Below are positions 43,503-53,018 of a stretch of DNA of 64,000 nucleotides, in pieces (positions within the stretch are counted from its first letter, which is position 1; every line of letters begins with the position of its first letter). The notes beneath the pieces were generated by a model. That model was not told the origin of the DNA, did no database searches, and was given only the letters and a program-made list of their open reading frames with translations. The stretch is from the NCBI GenBank assembly GCA_902550805.1, contig CACDAL010000004.1, forward strand, positions 1-64,000, given 5' to 3'. The translations under genes and the position numbers were made by a program. This DNA is from an uncultured Pelagibacteraceae bacterium (GTDB lineage: Bacteria > Pseudomonadota > Alphaproteobacteria > Pelagibacterales > Pelagibacteraceae).

Positions 43503-44543
43503 TCAATTTTTTGCACCTATTGTTTCAGAAATATTTTTTATTCCTTGATTTTTTAAAATATCATTTAATTCATTGCTAATTTTTAAAGCAATATTTGGTC
43601 CTTTATAAACCATTCCTGTATATAACTGAACTAAACTAGCTCCATTTAATAATTTTTCAAAAGCACTTCTTCCTGAATCGACACCCCCAACTCCGATTAT
43701 TTTAATATTTTTTCCAAATATTTTATAAAAATTTCTAATTAGTTCATTTGATCTTGTTTCAATTGGTTTTCCTGACAGCCCTCCTTTTTCTAATTTATTA
43801 ATATTTTTTAAACTATTTCTATTTCTGTCGGTTGTGTTTGAAATGATTGCAATATCTACGGAATATTTTATTAAAATACTAGCTAGAGTTTCAACTTTAT
43901 TATTTTCTATATCTGGAGAAATTTTTAATGCTATTGGGATATTAGATTTCAATTTTTTTTTTTCTTTTTGAATTGCATCTAATAATTCTTCTAATTCATT
44001 TTTATTGTGAAAATCTCTTAAGCTTTCAGTATTTGGGGATGAAATATTTATTGTTATATAATCACCAAGATCATAAAATTTTCTAAAACATTTTAAATAA
44101 TCTTCAATTCTATTTTCTGTATCTTTATTTGGGCCAATATTTATTCCTAAAAAACCATTAGGTAAAATTTTTTTTATTCTTAAACTAATTTCATCTGAAC
44201 CAGAATTATTAAAACCTAATCTATTAATTAAAGCCTTATCTTCTTCTAGCCTAAAAACTCTGGGCTTTGGATTGCCGTATTGTGCTTTTGGAGTAACTGT
44301 TCCAACTTCAACAAAACCAAATCCTAAATTAAATAAAGAATTATAGACTTCTGCATTTTTATCAAATCCAGCAGCTACACCTATTGGAGTTATAATATTT
44401 TTACCAAATAATTTAGTGCCTAATAAAGATGTTTCTTTAATTCTATTTGATGGAAATAAATTTAATTTTAATGTTTTGATCGCTATTGAATGAGCTACTT
44501 CTGGACTAAATTTAAATATTAAAGGTCTTAATTTTTTAAACAT
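43503..44543 (-). CDS. pyrD: Dihydroorotate dehydrogenase (quinone), class 2
   Basis: Oxidises dihydroorotate to orotate in pyrimidine synthesis, passing electrons to quinone at the inner membrane. The 346-residue protein starts with the short amphipathic membrane-anchoring helices ([19 protein letters not shown]) of class 2 enzymes. [30 protein letters not shown] (active-site Ser) and [17 protein letters not shown] bind FMN and substrate. It overlaps lysK by 8 bases, sharing its transcript. Confidence 0.95.
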   Translation of the reverse strand: MFKKLRPLIFKFSPEVAHSIAIKTLKLNLFPSNRIKETSLLGTKLFGKNIITPIGVAAGFDKNAEVYNSLFNLGFGFVEVGTVTPKAQYGNPKPRVFRLEEDKALINRLGFNNSGSDEISLRIKKILPNGFLGINIGPNKDTENRIEDYLKCFRKFYDLGDYITINISSPNTESLRDFHNKNELEELLDAIQKEKKKLKSNIPIALKISPDIENNKVETLASILIKYSVDIAIISNTTDRNRNSLKNINKLEKGGLSGKPIETRSNELIRNFYKIFGKNIKIIGVGGVDSGRSAFEKLLNGASLVQLYTGMVYKGPNIALKISNELNDILKNQGIKNISETIGAKN

Positions 44544-46104
44544 TGTTTAATTTATCTTTTATAAGTTTTTTTGTTTCATTAACTCCAAAAAAGCTTATAA
44601 AAAAACCCATTCTTGGGCCATTTTCATCTCCAAATACAACTTCATAGATTAATTTAAACCAATCTCTTAAGTTTTCTTTATACCCGTTTTCTTTTCCAAC
44701 ACTGTAAATATTTGTTTGAATATCCTCTGGCTGCATACCATCATCACAATTATCTAGAGCTTTAATTAATGCCTCTAAAGCATTTTTTTCAACTTTATTT
44801 GGTTTCTTATATATTTTTTTAGATTTTATTACGTCATTAAAATATTTAATTGCATAATTAATTAACTTATCAAATATAGGATAATCTTTTTCTGAAATAT
44901 CTTTTTTATATTTTTTTACAAATTTCCATAACAGTTCCTTGGATTCAGCATTACTTGCTTCAACAAGATTCAAAAGCATAGAAAAAGGCATAACTGAATT
45001 TTCAGTTGGCATTTTTCCATTATGAACGTGCCAGACAGGATTTAATAGCAATTGTAATTCATTTTGGCTTTTTCCTTTTTCAATAAAATCAAGATATTCA
45101 TCAACGGCCTTTGGAACTATTTCTTTATAAAGTTTTTTTGCACGTTTTGGATTTTGATACATAAAAAGCGACAAACTTTCAGGTGAAGCATATTCTAACC
45201 ATTCGTCAATTGTTATTCCATTTCCTTTTGACTTAGATATTTTTTCACCTTTTTCGTCTAAAAAGAGTTCGTAAGCAAAACCTGAAGGATTTGATTTTCC
45301 TAATAATTTTATTATCTTGGTTGATAAGATTGCACTTTCAATTAAATCTTTGCCATACATTTCAAAATCAACATCAAGCGCATACCACCTCATAGCCCAA
45401 TCAACCTTCCATTGTAATTTACAATTTCCGTCTAGTATACTTTTCTCTAATTTGTTCCCTTTATTATCAAAAATAATTTTAGAATTTTTTTCATCTATAT
45501 CCAAAATAGGTATTTCTAAAACAGTTCCTGTATCTGGACAAATTGGAAGGAAAGGAGAATATGTTTTTTGCCTTTCTTTTCCAAGTGTTGGCATAATTAT
45601 ATCCATTATTCCTTGATAATTTTTTAATATAAGTTTTAAAGTAGAATTAAAATGTCCAGATCGATAGAGCTCAGTTGAACTTTTAAATGTATATTTAAAG
45701 TTAAATTTATTTAAAAAATTTTTTAACATTTCATTATTATGTTCGCCAAAACTTTTATATTTTTCAAATGGATCTGGAATTTGAGTTAAAGGCTTGTGTA
45801 AATTATTTTGTAGTTTTTCTTGATTTGGAATATTTCCAGGAACTTTTCTTAATCCATCCATATCATCAGAAAATGTTATAATTTCTTTCGGTAGATCGGT
45901 GAGTTGATTAAGAGCATTTACAATCATAGATGTTCTGGCAACTTCACCAAATGTTCCTATATGAGGTAAACCGCTAGGGCCATATCCTGTTTGAAGAATT
46001 ATTTTTCCCTTAGCGTCAATATTTTCTTTTCTCTCTCTGAGAACTTTTTGAGCCTCTACAAATGGCCAAGCATTTGTTTTTTCTATGTTAGCTTTATCTA
46101 TCAC
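44536..46104 (-). CDS. lysK: Lysyl-tRNA synthetase, class I
   Basis: Charges tRNA-Lys; this is the archaeal-type class I enzyme, also found in Alphaproteobacteria and spirochaetes, instead of class II LysRS. The 522-residue protein has GYGPSGLPHIGTFGEVART, containing the HIGH-like motif HIGT, and KISKSKGNG as the KMSKS equivalent. The C-terminal helical anticodon domain is present. It is transcribed with pyrD and diverges from trkH over an 86-base spacer. I saw no tRNA-Lys nearby. Confidence 0.95.
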   Translation of the reverse strand: MIDKANIEKTNAWPFVEAQKVLRERKENIDAKGKIILQTGYGPSGLPHIGTFGEVARTSMIVNALNQLTDLPKEIITFSDDMDGLRKVPGNIPNQEKLQNNLHKPLTQIPDPFEKYKSFGEHNNEMLKNFLNKFNFKYTFKSSTELYRSGHFNSTLKLILKNYQGIMDIIMPTLGKERQKTYSPFLPICPDTGTVLEIPILDIDEKNSKIIFDNKGNKLEKSILDGNCKLQWKVDWAMRWYALDVDFEMYGKDLIESAILSTKIIKLLGKSNPSGFAYELFLDEKGEKISKSKGNGITIDEWLEYASPESLSLFMYQNPKRAKKLYKEIVPKAVDEYLDFIEKGKSQNELQLLLNPVWHVHNGKMPTENSVMPFSMLLNLVEASNAESKELLWKFVKKYKKDISEKDYPIFDKLINYAIKYFNDVIKSKKIYKKPNKVEKNALEALIKALDNCDDGMQPEDIQTNIYSVGKENGYKENLRDWFKLIYEVVFGDENGPRMGFFISFFGVNETKKLIKDKLNNV

Positions 46105-46190
46105 GACAATGTAAATAACTTATAAAATAACGTTTTTAATAATTCTTATAGAGTTGAAATTTATTTACCATAAAATAATATTTAATCAAA

Positions 46191-47639
46191 ATGTCCAATT
46201 ATAAAACTGTTTTTTTTACATTAGGAGTTCTTCAAATTATTTTGGGGATATCTATGATATTCCCCATTTTAGCACAATATTTTTATAATAGAATAGATTC
46301 GGCTTTTATAAGTTCTAGTTTGGTAACAATTATATTTGGAATATTGTTTTTTTTATTAAATCTTGATCATGATAAAAAATTAAATTTGCCTCAAGCATTT
46401 CTTTTAACTGCTTTATCATGGTTAAGCATAGCAGTATTTGGTTCACTTCCTTTTGTATTTTCTGAATTAAATTTAAGTTTTACTGATGCTTTTTTTGAAA
46501 GTATGTCAGGAATAACTACAACTGGATCTACTGTAATAACTAATTTGAATGAGGCTCCTAAAGGAATTTTGCTTTGGAGGGCAATGCTTCAATGGTTAGG
46601 TGGAATAGGAATAATTGTAATGGCTATTACGTTGATGCCAATTATGAATATTGGAGGAATGCAATTATTTGTAATATCAACAAGCAATACTCCTGAAAAA
46701 ATATTACCAAAATCAAAAGAAATTTCTATTAGGCTAATTTTAATCTACACATTTTTAACAATTGTTTGTGCTTTATTTTATAAAATATTTGGAATGGGTT
46801 TTTTTGATAGCGCTGTTCACTCTATGACAACTATAGCAACTGGAGGTTTTTCAAATTATAATGAGTCAATCGGCTATTTCAATAGTTCATTGATCGAACT
46901 TACTTCAATCATATTTATTATATTAGGAAGTATTCCTTTCATTGCTTATATAAAATATCTTAATGGTGATAAAAAAATATTCTTAAAAGACTCACAAATA
47001 AAAGCATTTTTTAAAATTATTATTTTTTCAATTTTATTAATATATTTTTATTTATCTATAAAAAATCATAGCTTATTTGATGTAAATTTAAGAGCAGTTT
47101 CATTTAATGTTATTTCTATTTTAACTGGAACTGGTTATGTGACTCAAAATTTTAGTGAATGGGGTCAATTTCCATTAATATATTTTCTTATTTTAATGTT
47201 TATAGGAGGTTGTGCCGGATCAACAGCCTGTGGAATAAAAATATTTAGAGTTCAAATTTTATATCAATTTATATCAAATCAATTAAAAAAAATAATTTAT
47301 CCAAGAGGAATATTTAATATTAAATATGAAAAAAATAATGTTGATGAAAAATTTATGGCTTCAATTATATCATTTATTTTTTTGTATATTTTAATTTTTT
47401 TTATTATTACAGCATTGTTATCTATTAATGGGTTAAATTTTGTAACCGCTATATCTGCGGCAGCAACTTCTATCTCAAATGTTGGCCCAGGTTTAGGTGA
47501 AATAGTAGGTCCAAATGGAAATTTTTCCCAATTAAACAACGTTTCTAAGTGGATTTTAAGTTTGGCGATGATTTTAGGTAGATTAGAGTTGTTTGCTGTA
47601 TTAGTATTATTTATTCCATCATTTTGGAGAAAATATTAA
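46191..47639 (+). CDS. trkH: TrkH-type potassium uptake membrane subunit
   Basis: K+ channel-like transporter with four repeated M1-P-M2 units in 482 residues. The four selectivity loops are visible as TTTGSTV, ATGGFSN, LTGTGYVT and SNVGPGLG, each with a conserved glycine. The TrkA regulatory subunit is not encoded in the window. Its stop overlaps the start of the MFS gene by one base (TAATG), so the two share a transcript. Confidence 0.94.
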   Translation: MSNYKTVFFTLGVLQIILGISMIFPILAQYFYNRIDSAFISSSLVTIIFGILFFLLNLDHDKKLNLPQAFLLTALSWLSIAVFGSLPFVFSELNLSFTDAFFESMSGITTTGSTVITNLNEAPKGILLWRAMLQWLGGIGIIVMAITLMPIMNIGGMQLFVISTSNTPEKILPKSKEISIRLILIYTFLTIVCALFYKIFGMGFFDSAVHSMTTIATGGFSNYNESIGYFNSSLIELTSIIFIILGSIPFIAYIKYLNGDKKIFLKDSQIKAFFKIIIFSILLIYFYLSIKNHSLFDVNLRAVSFNVISILTGTGYVTQNFSEWGQFPLIYFLILMFIGGCAGSTACGIKIFRVQILYQFISNQLKKIIYPRGIFNIKYEKNNVDEKFMASIISFIFLYILIFFIITALLSINGLNFVTAISAAATSISNVGPGLGEIVGPNGNFSQLNNVSKWILSLAMILGRLELFAVLVLFIPSFWRKY

Positions 47640-49012
47640 TGATTAAAAAAAAACAAAGCTGGATAGAATCTTTATTAGTTTACAAAGATATAAGAATGCT
47701 AAGAATTTTACTTCTTGGGGCTATAAGTGGTTTTCCTTGGGTATTAATTGCAAGTAGTTTAAGCCTTTGGTTAAAAGAAGAAGGACTTAGTAGATCAACA
47801 ATAGGATGGGCTGGATTAATTTTTGGTGTTTATGCTTTTAATTATTTGTGGGCACCAATAATAGATAGAATTCAAATACCAATTTTAACAAAAAAACTTG
47901 GCCATAGAAGAGGATGGATAGTTTTAATGCAAATTGCAATTTTGCTAAGCTTAATAGTTTGGAGTTTTATAAATCCAACACAAAACTTAGCACTATTAAT
48001 TACTGTTGGGCTAATTATTGCAATTGCTTCGGCTACACAAGACATAACAGTTGATGCGTTAAGAATTGAGCAAATTAATGCTAATGAGGGAAAGTCTATG
48101 GCAGCTGGTGCTGCAATGGCAGTAGTTGGATGGTGGACAGGTTACAAGCTAGGCGGCGTAATAGCCTTATTCAGTGCAGAATATTTTGAAAAAATAGGTA
48201 TAGCTGATTATTGGCAAGCTACATTTTTAGTTTTAGGAATTGTAATAATTTTAATGAATATAGGTTTAATGTTTGTACATGAACCAATTGAAACTGATAG
48301 ACAAGCAAAACAAAAAGAGACTGATAAACTGATAGAAGAAAAACTTGGATCAAGTAATATTATAACAAATTTTATTGCTTACATTACAGGAACTATTGGT
48401 GGACCTATAATTAGTTTTTTTAGAAAAAATGGATTTGCTATTGCTGTAGGAATTTTAGGATTTGTTTTCTTGTTTAAAATTGGTGAGGCGTTTCTTGGAC
48501 GTATGTCTATTGTTTTTTATAAAGAAATTGGATTCTCCAAAGGACAAATTGCTATTTACTCAAAAGGACTTGGGTGGATTACAACCGTTGTTTTCACATT
48601 GTTAGGTGGAATAATGGCAATGAGAGCAGGAACTATCAAAACAATGTTCTTTGCGGGAGGATTAATGGCTCTAACAAATTTACTATTTGCTATTTTGGCT
48701 TGGACAGGTAAATCTGAATTATTATTTGCAATTGCTGTAGTAGCTGATGATATTACGGCTGCTTTTGCAACAGTTGCATTTGTTGCCTTCATATCATTGT
48801 TGGTTGATAGAACCTATACCGCAACTCAATATGCGTTGCTTGCTTCAATTGGAACTGCCGGAAGAACAACTCTTGCCTCGTCTTCTGGTGCATTAGTTGA
48901 TTGGTTAAATGGAGACTGGGGAACATTTTTTGTATTAACAACAATAATGGTTATACCATCTCTAATTTGCTTATGGTTTATAAGGCATAAAGTAAAAATT
49001 GGTGAAAAATAA
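47639..49012 (+). CDS. ampG: AmpG-like MFS permease (muropeptide type)
   Basis: Major-facilitator permease of the PAT/AmpG group that brings anhydromuropeptides into the cytoplasm, fitting the AmgK/MurU recycling genes at 28765-30397. The 457-residue protein has twelve or more hydrophobic segments, LGAISGFPWVLIASSLSLWL and ATQDITVDALRIE being characteristic. I place the start at the ATG at 47639 after a GGAG site; an in-frame GTG/ATG slightly earlier overlaps trkH more. Other MFS roles are possible. Confidence 0.83.
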   Translation: MIKKKQSWIESLLVYKDIRMLRILLLGAISGFPWVLIASSLSLWLKEEGLSRSTIGWAGLIFGVYAFNYLWAPIIDRIQIPILTKKLGHRRGWIVLMQIAILLSLIVWSFINPTQNLALLITVGLIIAIASATQDITVDALRIEQINANEGKSMAAGAAMAVVGWWTGYKLGGVIALFSAEYFEKIGIADYWQATFLVLGIVIILMNIGLMFVHEPIETDRQAKQKETDKLIEEKLGSSNIITNFIAYITGTIGGPIISFFRKNGFAIAVGILGFVFLFKIGEAFLGRMSIVFYKEIGFSKGQIAIYSKGLGWITTVVFTLLGGIMAMRAGTIKTMFFAGGLMALTNLLFAILAWTGKSELLFAIAVVADDITAAFATVAFVAFISLLVDRTYTATQYALLASIGTAGRTTLASSSGALVDWLNGDWGTFFVLTTIMVIPSLICLWFIRHKVKIGEK

Positions 49013-49727
49013 TTTTTTTTGTAATTATCCTTATATTAATATCTACGAAAAGCCTTTTAAAAATTCAAAAATAAGTTCTCAGATTTTATATGGAGAAAAA
49101 TTTAATGTTTTAAAAAAAATAAACAAATTTTTAAAAATACAAACTTCTTACGATAAATATTTTGGATATATCAAATATAGAAAATACAAAAAAAAACTAA
49201 ATCCTACACATAAAATAAATGTTTTAAAAACTAAAATATACAAATCAAATAAATTTTTGCCCTTTTCAAGCAAAATTGAAATTTTAAAAAAGAAAAAAAA
49301 TTATGCAATGTATGAAAATAATAAATGGATAAATTCTAAAAGTATAACTCCTATAAATAAGAAAGAAAAAAATTTCTTAAAAATTTTAAAATTGTACTTA
49401 AATTGTAGATATAAATGGGGAGGCAAAACATATAATGGCATTGATTGCTCTGCTTTAATACAATTGATTTATAAATTTAATAACAAATTTTTTCCAAGAG
49501 ATACAATTGATCAAATAAAATTTAAAAAAGGTTTTGCTACAAAAAAAAAATTTAAAATTGGAGACATTATTTATTGGAAAGGACACGTTGCAATTTGTAT
49601 TAATTCAAAAGAATTAATTCACGCATACGGGCCTAGAAAAAAAGTTTTAATCATGCCAATAAAAAAAACGATAAAACTGATAAAAGATACAGCAAATCTT
49701 GAAGTAAAAAAAATTTTTTCTATTTAA
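48999..49727 (+). CDS. NlpC/P60 peptidoglycan endopeptidase
   Basis: Cell-wall peptidase of 242 residues: an N-terminal SH3-like part (about 1-115) followed by a papain-like NlpC/P60 domain with Cys150 in YNGIDCSALIQL, His196 in WKGHVAIC and His208 nearby. This kind cuts D-Glu-mDAP or tripeptide links. It starts with TTG at 48999 or GTG at 49002, overlapping the end of the MFS gene by about 11-14 bases. No signal peptide is visible, so it may act on muropeptides in the cytoplasm like DIPP-type enzymes, in line with the AmpG gene upstream. Confidence 0.87.
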   Translation: MVKNNFFCNYPYINIYEKPFKNSKISSQILYGEKFNVLKKINKFLKIQTSYDKYFGYIKYRKYKKKLNPTHKINVLKTKIYKSNKFLPFSSKIEILKKKKNYAMYENNKWINSKSITPINKKEKNFLKILKLYLNCRYKWGGKTYNGIDCSALIQLIYKFNNKFFPRDTIDQIKFKKGFATKKKFKIGDIIYWKGHVAICINSKELIHAYGPRKKVLIMPIKKTIKLIKDTANLEVKKIFSI

Positions 49728-50623
49728 ACTTCTTTTCTACCAAAGTCTGGTTTTGAAATGTCTTGTTTTAAATGGATTATCTGTTTTCTTACCTTTTTTG
49801 AATTAACTAATATTCTTCTTAAATCTCTATCATTTAGATTATTTATATTTTTTTTAAATACTTTTAAGTTTTTTATAAACATATCAATTGTACTAATCAT
49901 ATTTTTTTTATTATTAAAAAATATATCTCTCCACATAATTTCATTAGAAGCTGCGGTTCTAGAAAAATCTCTAAGACCTCCGGCACTAAATTGAATAATA
50001 TTTTTTCTATTTTTTTTTTGAAAATCTTGAGCAGTTTTAATAAGATTATACGCGATTAAATGTGGTAAATGACTTGTTATTGAAAATATTTTATCATGCT
50101 CAATTGGATCCATGAAAATAACTTTTGATCCAAGTTTATTCCAGAATCTAACTACTTTTTTCATCTTATTTTTATTTTTATCACTAATAATAATGCACCA
50201 TTTATTTAAAAATAAATTTTTACTACCGTTTTCTGGGCCACTAACTTCAGAGCCTGAAATTGGATGGCTCAAAATCCAGTCTAAAGATTTATTTAATTTC
50301 TTATTTTTTAATTTTAAAACATTTTGTTTTGTTGACCCAACATCGGTGATTATGCTTTTTTTACTTAAAAATTTATTGAAATAAGGAATAATTTTTTCAT
50401 ACTCACTCATAGGCGTAGATAATATAACAAAATCAATATCGGACATTCTTTGATCTAATCTATTTAAAATAATTATTTTTGAATTAATTTTTTTTATTTT
50501 TGATATATGTTTTTTTGATTTTTCATAAACAAATATTTTTTTAGATATTTTTTTATTAAAAGAGTCTCTTAATATTGAAGATCCAATCAATCCACATCCA
50601 ATAATTAATATTTTTTTAAACAT
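49724..50623 (-). CDS. tyrC: Prephenate/cyclohexadienyl dehydrogenase
   Basis: NAD(P)-dependent oxidation step of tyrosine biosynthesis, acting on prephenate or arogenate. The 299-residue protein starts ILIIGCGLIGSSILRD, a Rossmann motif, and carries ILSTPMSEYEKI, DVGSTKQNVL, LSHPISGSEVSGPENG and ITSHLPHLIAY, all TyrA-family features. It overlaps hisC by 8 bases, an arrangement frequent in Alphaproteobacteria. Its stop shares a 4-base overlap with the convergent NlpC/P60 gene. Confidence 0.92.
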   Translation of the reverse strand: MFKKILIIGCGLIGSSILRDSFNKKISKKIFVYEKSKKHISKIKKINSKIIILNRLDQRMSDIDFVILSTPMSEYEKIIPYFNKFLSKKSIITDVGSTKQNVLKLKNKKLNKSLDWILSHPISGSEVSGPENGSKNLFLNKWCIIISDKNKNKMKKVVRFWNKLGSKVIFMDPIEHDKIFSITSHLPHLIAYNLIKTAQDFQKKNRKNIIQFSAGGLRDFSRTAASNEIMWRDIFFNNKKNMISTIDMFIKNLKVFKKNINNLNDRDLRRILVNSKKVRKQIIHLKQDISKPDFGRKEV

Positions 50624-51701
50624 TTTTAAAAATAGATTTCATCTTATTTAAGAAAAATATATTTTCTTTTTTATTTCCTATTGTAAACCTTAAACAATTT
50701 TTAATTCCATAAGATTTCATCTCTCTTAAAATTATTCCAAAATCTTCAAGTTTTTTTCCAACTTTGTCGGCTGAAACCTTGCATTCATTAAAATTTAGCA
50801 AGAAAAAATTTGGACCAATTTTATTTGATTTTATTTTATATTTTTCCAATTCCTTTTTTATTTTTTTGCACCATAAAGTATTATGCTTAACAGATTTTTT
50901 TATAAATTCTTTATCTTTTAAAGCTTCTATCGCACATAATTGAGCAATTTTATTTACATTAAAGGGCGGTTTTATTTTATATAATTCATCTATTATTTTC
51001 TTATATCCATATCCCCAACCTACTCTTAAAGAGGCAAGTCCATGAATTTTTGAAAACGTTCTTAGAATAAATACATTTTTTTTATTTTTAAAAATTTCTA
51101 ATCCAGATTTATAATCTTTATTAATCATATATTCAAAATAAGCATCATCAACGACTAGTAATATACTGCTTCTAAGACTTTTTCTTAACTCTATTAACTC
51201 TTTATGAGCTAAATAAGTTCCTGTTGGATTATTTGGGTTTGCCAAAAATACTATTTTAGTTTTTTTTGTTACTTTTTTTAATAATTCTTTGATCGAAATT
51301 TTAAAATTAATCTCTTTTGAATATATTACTTTAGCATCTACAATTTTTGCATAAATTCTATACATTAAAAAACTATACTGCGGGACTATTACCTCATCTC
51401 CTTTTTTTAAAAAAAGCTGACATAACATTTGAATTATTTCGTCAGAACCAGACCCGCAAATAATTTGATTTTGATTACATTTATATTTTTTTGAAATTAC
51501 TTTTGTTAAACTTTTAAATTTACCGTCTGGGTATTTTGAAATTTTTTTATCAAAAGTTTTCAAAATTTTCTGAACTTTTTTTCCTATTCCCAAAGCAGAC
51601 TCGTTAGCGGAAAGTTTTATAACTTTTTTACTATTTTTTGAAATAGATCGTCCAGGCTTATAAGCTACTAAATTTATTTTTCTAAAATTTGGAATGGTCA
51701 T
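50616..51701 (-). CDS. hisC: Histidinol-phosphate aminotransferase
   Basis: PLP-dependent aminotransferase of histidine synthesis, also able to act on aromatic amino-acid precursors in this context. The 361-residue protein begins with PGRSI, has LSANESALG near the N-terminus, CGSGSDEIIQM, NPNNPTGTY, the PLP lysine in RTFSKIHGLASLRVGWG and the final RFTIGNKKEN. It precedes tyrC and diverges from metX across the SAM-II leader. Confidence 0.94.
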   Translation of the reverse strand: MTIPNFRKINLVAYKPGRSISKNSKKVIKLSANESALGIGKKVQKILKTFDKKISKYPDGKFKSLTKVISKKYKCNQNQIICGSGSDEIIQMLCQLFLKKGDEVIVPQYSFLMYRIYAKIVDAKVIYSKEINFKISIKELLKKVTKKTKIVFLANPNNPTGTYLAHKELIELRKSLRSSILLVVDDAYFEYMINKDYKSGLEIFKNKKNVFILRTFSKIHGLASLRVGWGYGYKKIIDELYKIKPPFNVNKIAQLCAIEALKDKEFIKKSVKHNTLWCKKIKKELEKYKIKSNKIGPNFFLLNFNECKVSADKVGKKLEDFGIILREMKSYGIKNCLRFTIGNKKENIFFLNKMKSIFKNV

Positions 51702-51765
51702 TTTGCAATTTTACTAATAAATAGTTAATTAATTTAATAATACAATCAATTAATTCTTAAAGAAA

Positions 51766-51794
51766 TTGACATATAAATTTGTATCTAGTAAAAG
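51766..51794 (+). promoter_or_regulatory. Sigma-70-type promoter of metX
   Basis: TTGACA (51766-51771) matches the -35 consensus and TAAAAG (51789-51794) can serve as -10, with 17 bases between them. Transcription from here would start at about the first base of the SAM-II aptamer (51801). The -10 box is weak, so this is only a candidate. Confidence 0.5.
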
Positions 51795-51799
51795 CTTTT

Positions 51800-51868
51800 T
51801 GCGCTGATTTAAACTGAATTGCGGAGCGCTATAAAAAACCTGCTAAACAAGTTTTTTACCCCTCAATT
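51800..51868 (+). promoter_or_regulatory. SAM-II riboswitch upstream of metX
   Basis: GCGCT (51801-51805) pairs with AGCGC (51825-51829); between them lies GATTTAA and TTGC, the conserved SAM-II loop elements, and downstream TATAAA then GCTAAA. The order GCGCUGAUUUAA-UUGC-AGCGC-AUAAA-GCUAAA is that of the metA/metX SAM-II aptamer. AAACT (51811-51815) and AGTTT (51850-51854) can pair as a pseudoknot. SAM binding would switch off the methionine gene downstream, a known role of SAM-II in Alphaproteobacteria. Confidence 0.85.
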
Positions 51869-51884
51869 CAACAAACGAATTTAT

Positions 51885-53018
51885 ATGAACGATTTAGGTA
51901 AGGTAAAAAAAATAATAATAAAAAATCCATTAAAATTAGATTGTGGAAAAGAAATTTCAAATTTCCCTTTAGCATATGAAACGTATGGGAAGTTGAATGA
52001 AAAAAAAGATAATGCCATTTTAGTTTTTCATGCACTAACTGGTGATCAGTTTGCCTCTGGCACTAATCCAGTTACTAATAAAGAAGGATGGTGGAGTCAT
52101 GCTTTAGGATCTGGTAAGGCACTTGATACTGAAAAGTTTTTTGTAATATGTGCTAATGTCATTGGCGGATGCCTGGGCTCATATGGACCTAACACAATTG
52201 ATACAAAAACAAACAAACTCTTAGGAACAAATTTTCCAATTATAACAATAAACGACATGGTAAACGCACAATACAATCTATTAGATTTTTTTAAGATTGA
52301 AAAATTATTTGCTGTTGCCGGAGGATCGATGGGTGGTATGCAAGTTTTACAATTTGTTTCAAACTTTCCAAACAAAGCTCAAGTAGCAGTACCTATAGCT
52401 TGTACTGCAAGCCATTCTGCACAAAATATTGCATTAAATGAACTTGGAAGACAAGCAATTATGGCTGATGGAAATTGGCAAAATGGTTTATATGCAGAAA
52501 AGGAAAAAAATCCCGACAAAGGATTGGCGGTAGCAAGAATGGCGGCTCACATTACTTATTTATCAAAAAAAGGACTCCAGGAAAAATTTGGAAGAAAACT
52601 TCAAGAAAGAGATAATATAAAATTTGGTTTTGATGCGGACTTTCAAATTGAGAGTTATTTAAGGTATCAAGGATCAGTTTTCGTAGATCGTTTTGATGCA
52701 AATAGCTACCTGTATATAACAAGAGCAATGGATTATTTTGATTTAACTAAGAAGTTTAATGGAAATTTATCAAAAGCATTTGAAAAAAGTAAAACAAAAT
52801 TTTTTGTAATATCTTTTACATCTGATTGGCTTTATCCAACATCTGAAAATAGAGATATTGTCATTGCTTTAAATGCAATTGGTGCCGATGTTGGTTTTGT
52901 AGAAATAAAATCTGACAAAGGGCATGATTCATTTTTATTAAATGTTCCAGATTTTCTTAACACTCTAAAAAATTATTTAAGCAGTACTTATTTTAATCTC
53001 AATGAAAAAAGAATATAA
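51885..53018 (+). CDS. metX: Homoserine O-acetyltransferase
   Basis: Activates homoserine for methionine synthesis. The 377-residue alpha/beta hydrolase begins at the ATG at 51885; a TTG at 51819 in the same frame lies in the riboswitch and is not the start. NAILVFHALTGDQFA, GGSMGGMQVLQF (nucleophile Ser), SDWLYPTSENR (Asp) and KGHDSFLL (His) form the MetX signature. It is followed by metW with a 17-base overlap and is controlled by the SAM-II leader. Confidence 0.96.
   Translation: MNDLGKVKKIIIKNPLKLDCGKEISNFPLAYETYGKLNEKKDNAILVFHALTGDQFASGTNPVTNKEGWWSHALGSGKALDTEKFFVICANVIGGCLGSYGPNTIDTKTNKLLGTNFPIITINDMVNAQYNLLDFFKIEKLFAVAGGSMGGMQVLQFVSNFPNKAQVAVPIACTASHSAQNIALNELGRQAIMADGNWQNGLYAEKEKNPDKGLAVARMAAHITYLSKKGLQEKFGRKLQERDNIKFGFDADFQIESYLRYQGSVFVDRFDANSYLYITRAMDYFDLTKKFNGNLSKAFEKSKTKFFVISFTSDWLYPTSENRDIVIALNAIGADVGFVEIKSDKGHDSFLLNVPDFLNTLKNYLSSTYFNLNEKRI

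Noticed and set aside
43460..43516. Longer N-terminus for L28
   Set aside because: The additional 19 residues overlap pyrD and precede the conserved [10 protein letters not shown] start.
46105..46190. tRNA gene in the lysK-trkH spacer
   Set aside because: The 86-base spacer contains no cloverleaf arms or TTCGA-type loop; the same was true for the other larger spacers.
51819..51884. TTG start giving a 22-residue longer MetX
   Set aside because: The stretch lies inside the SAM-II aptamer and the extra residues do not resemble MetX; the ATG at 51885 begins close to the conserved region.
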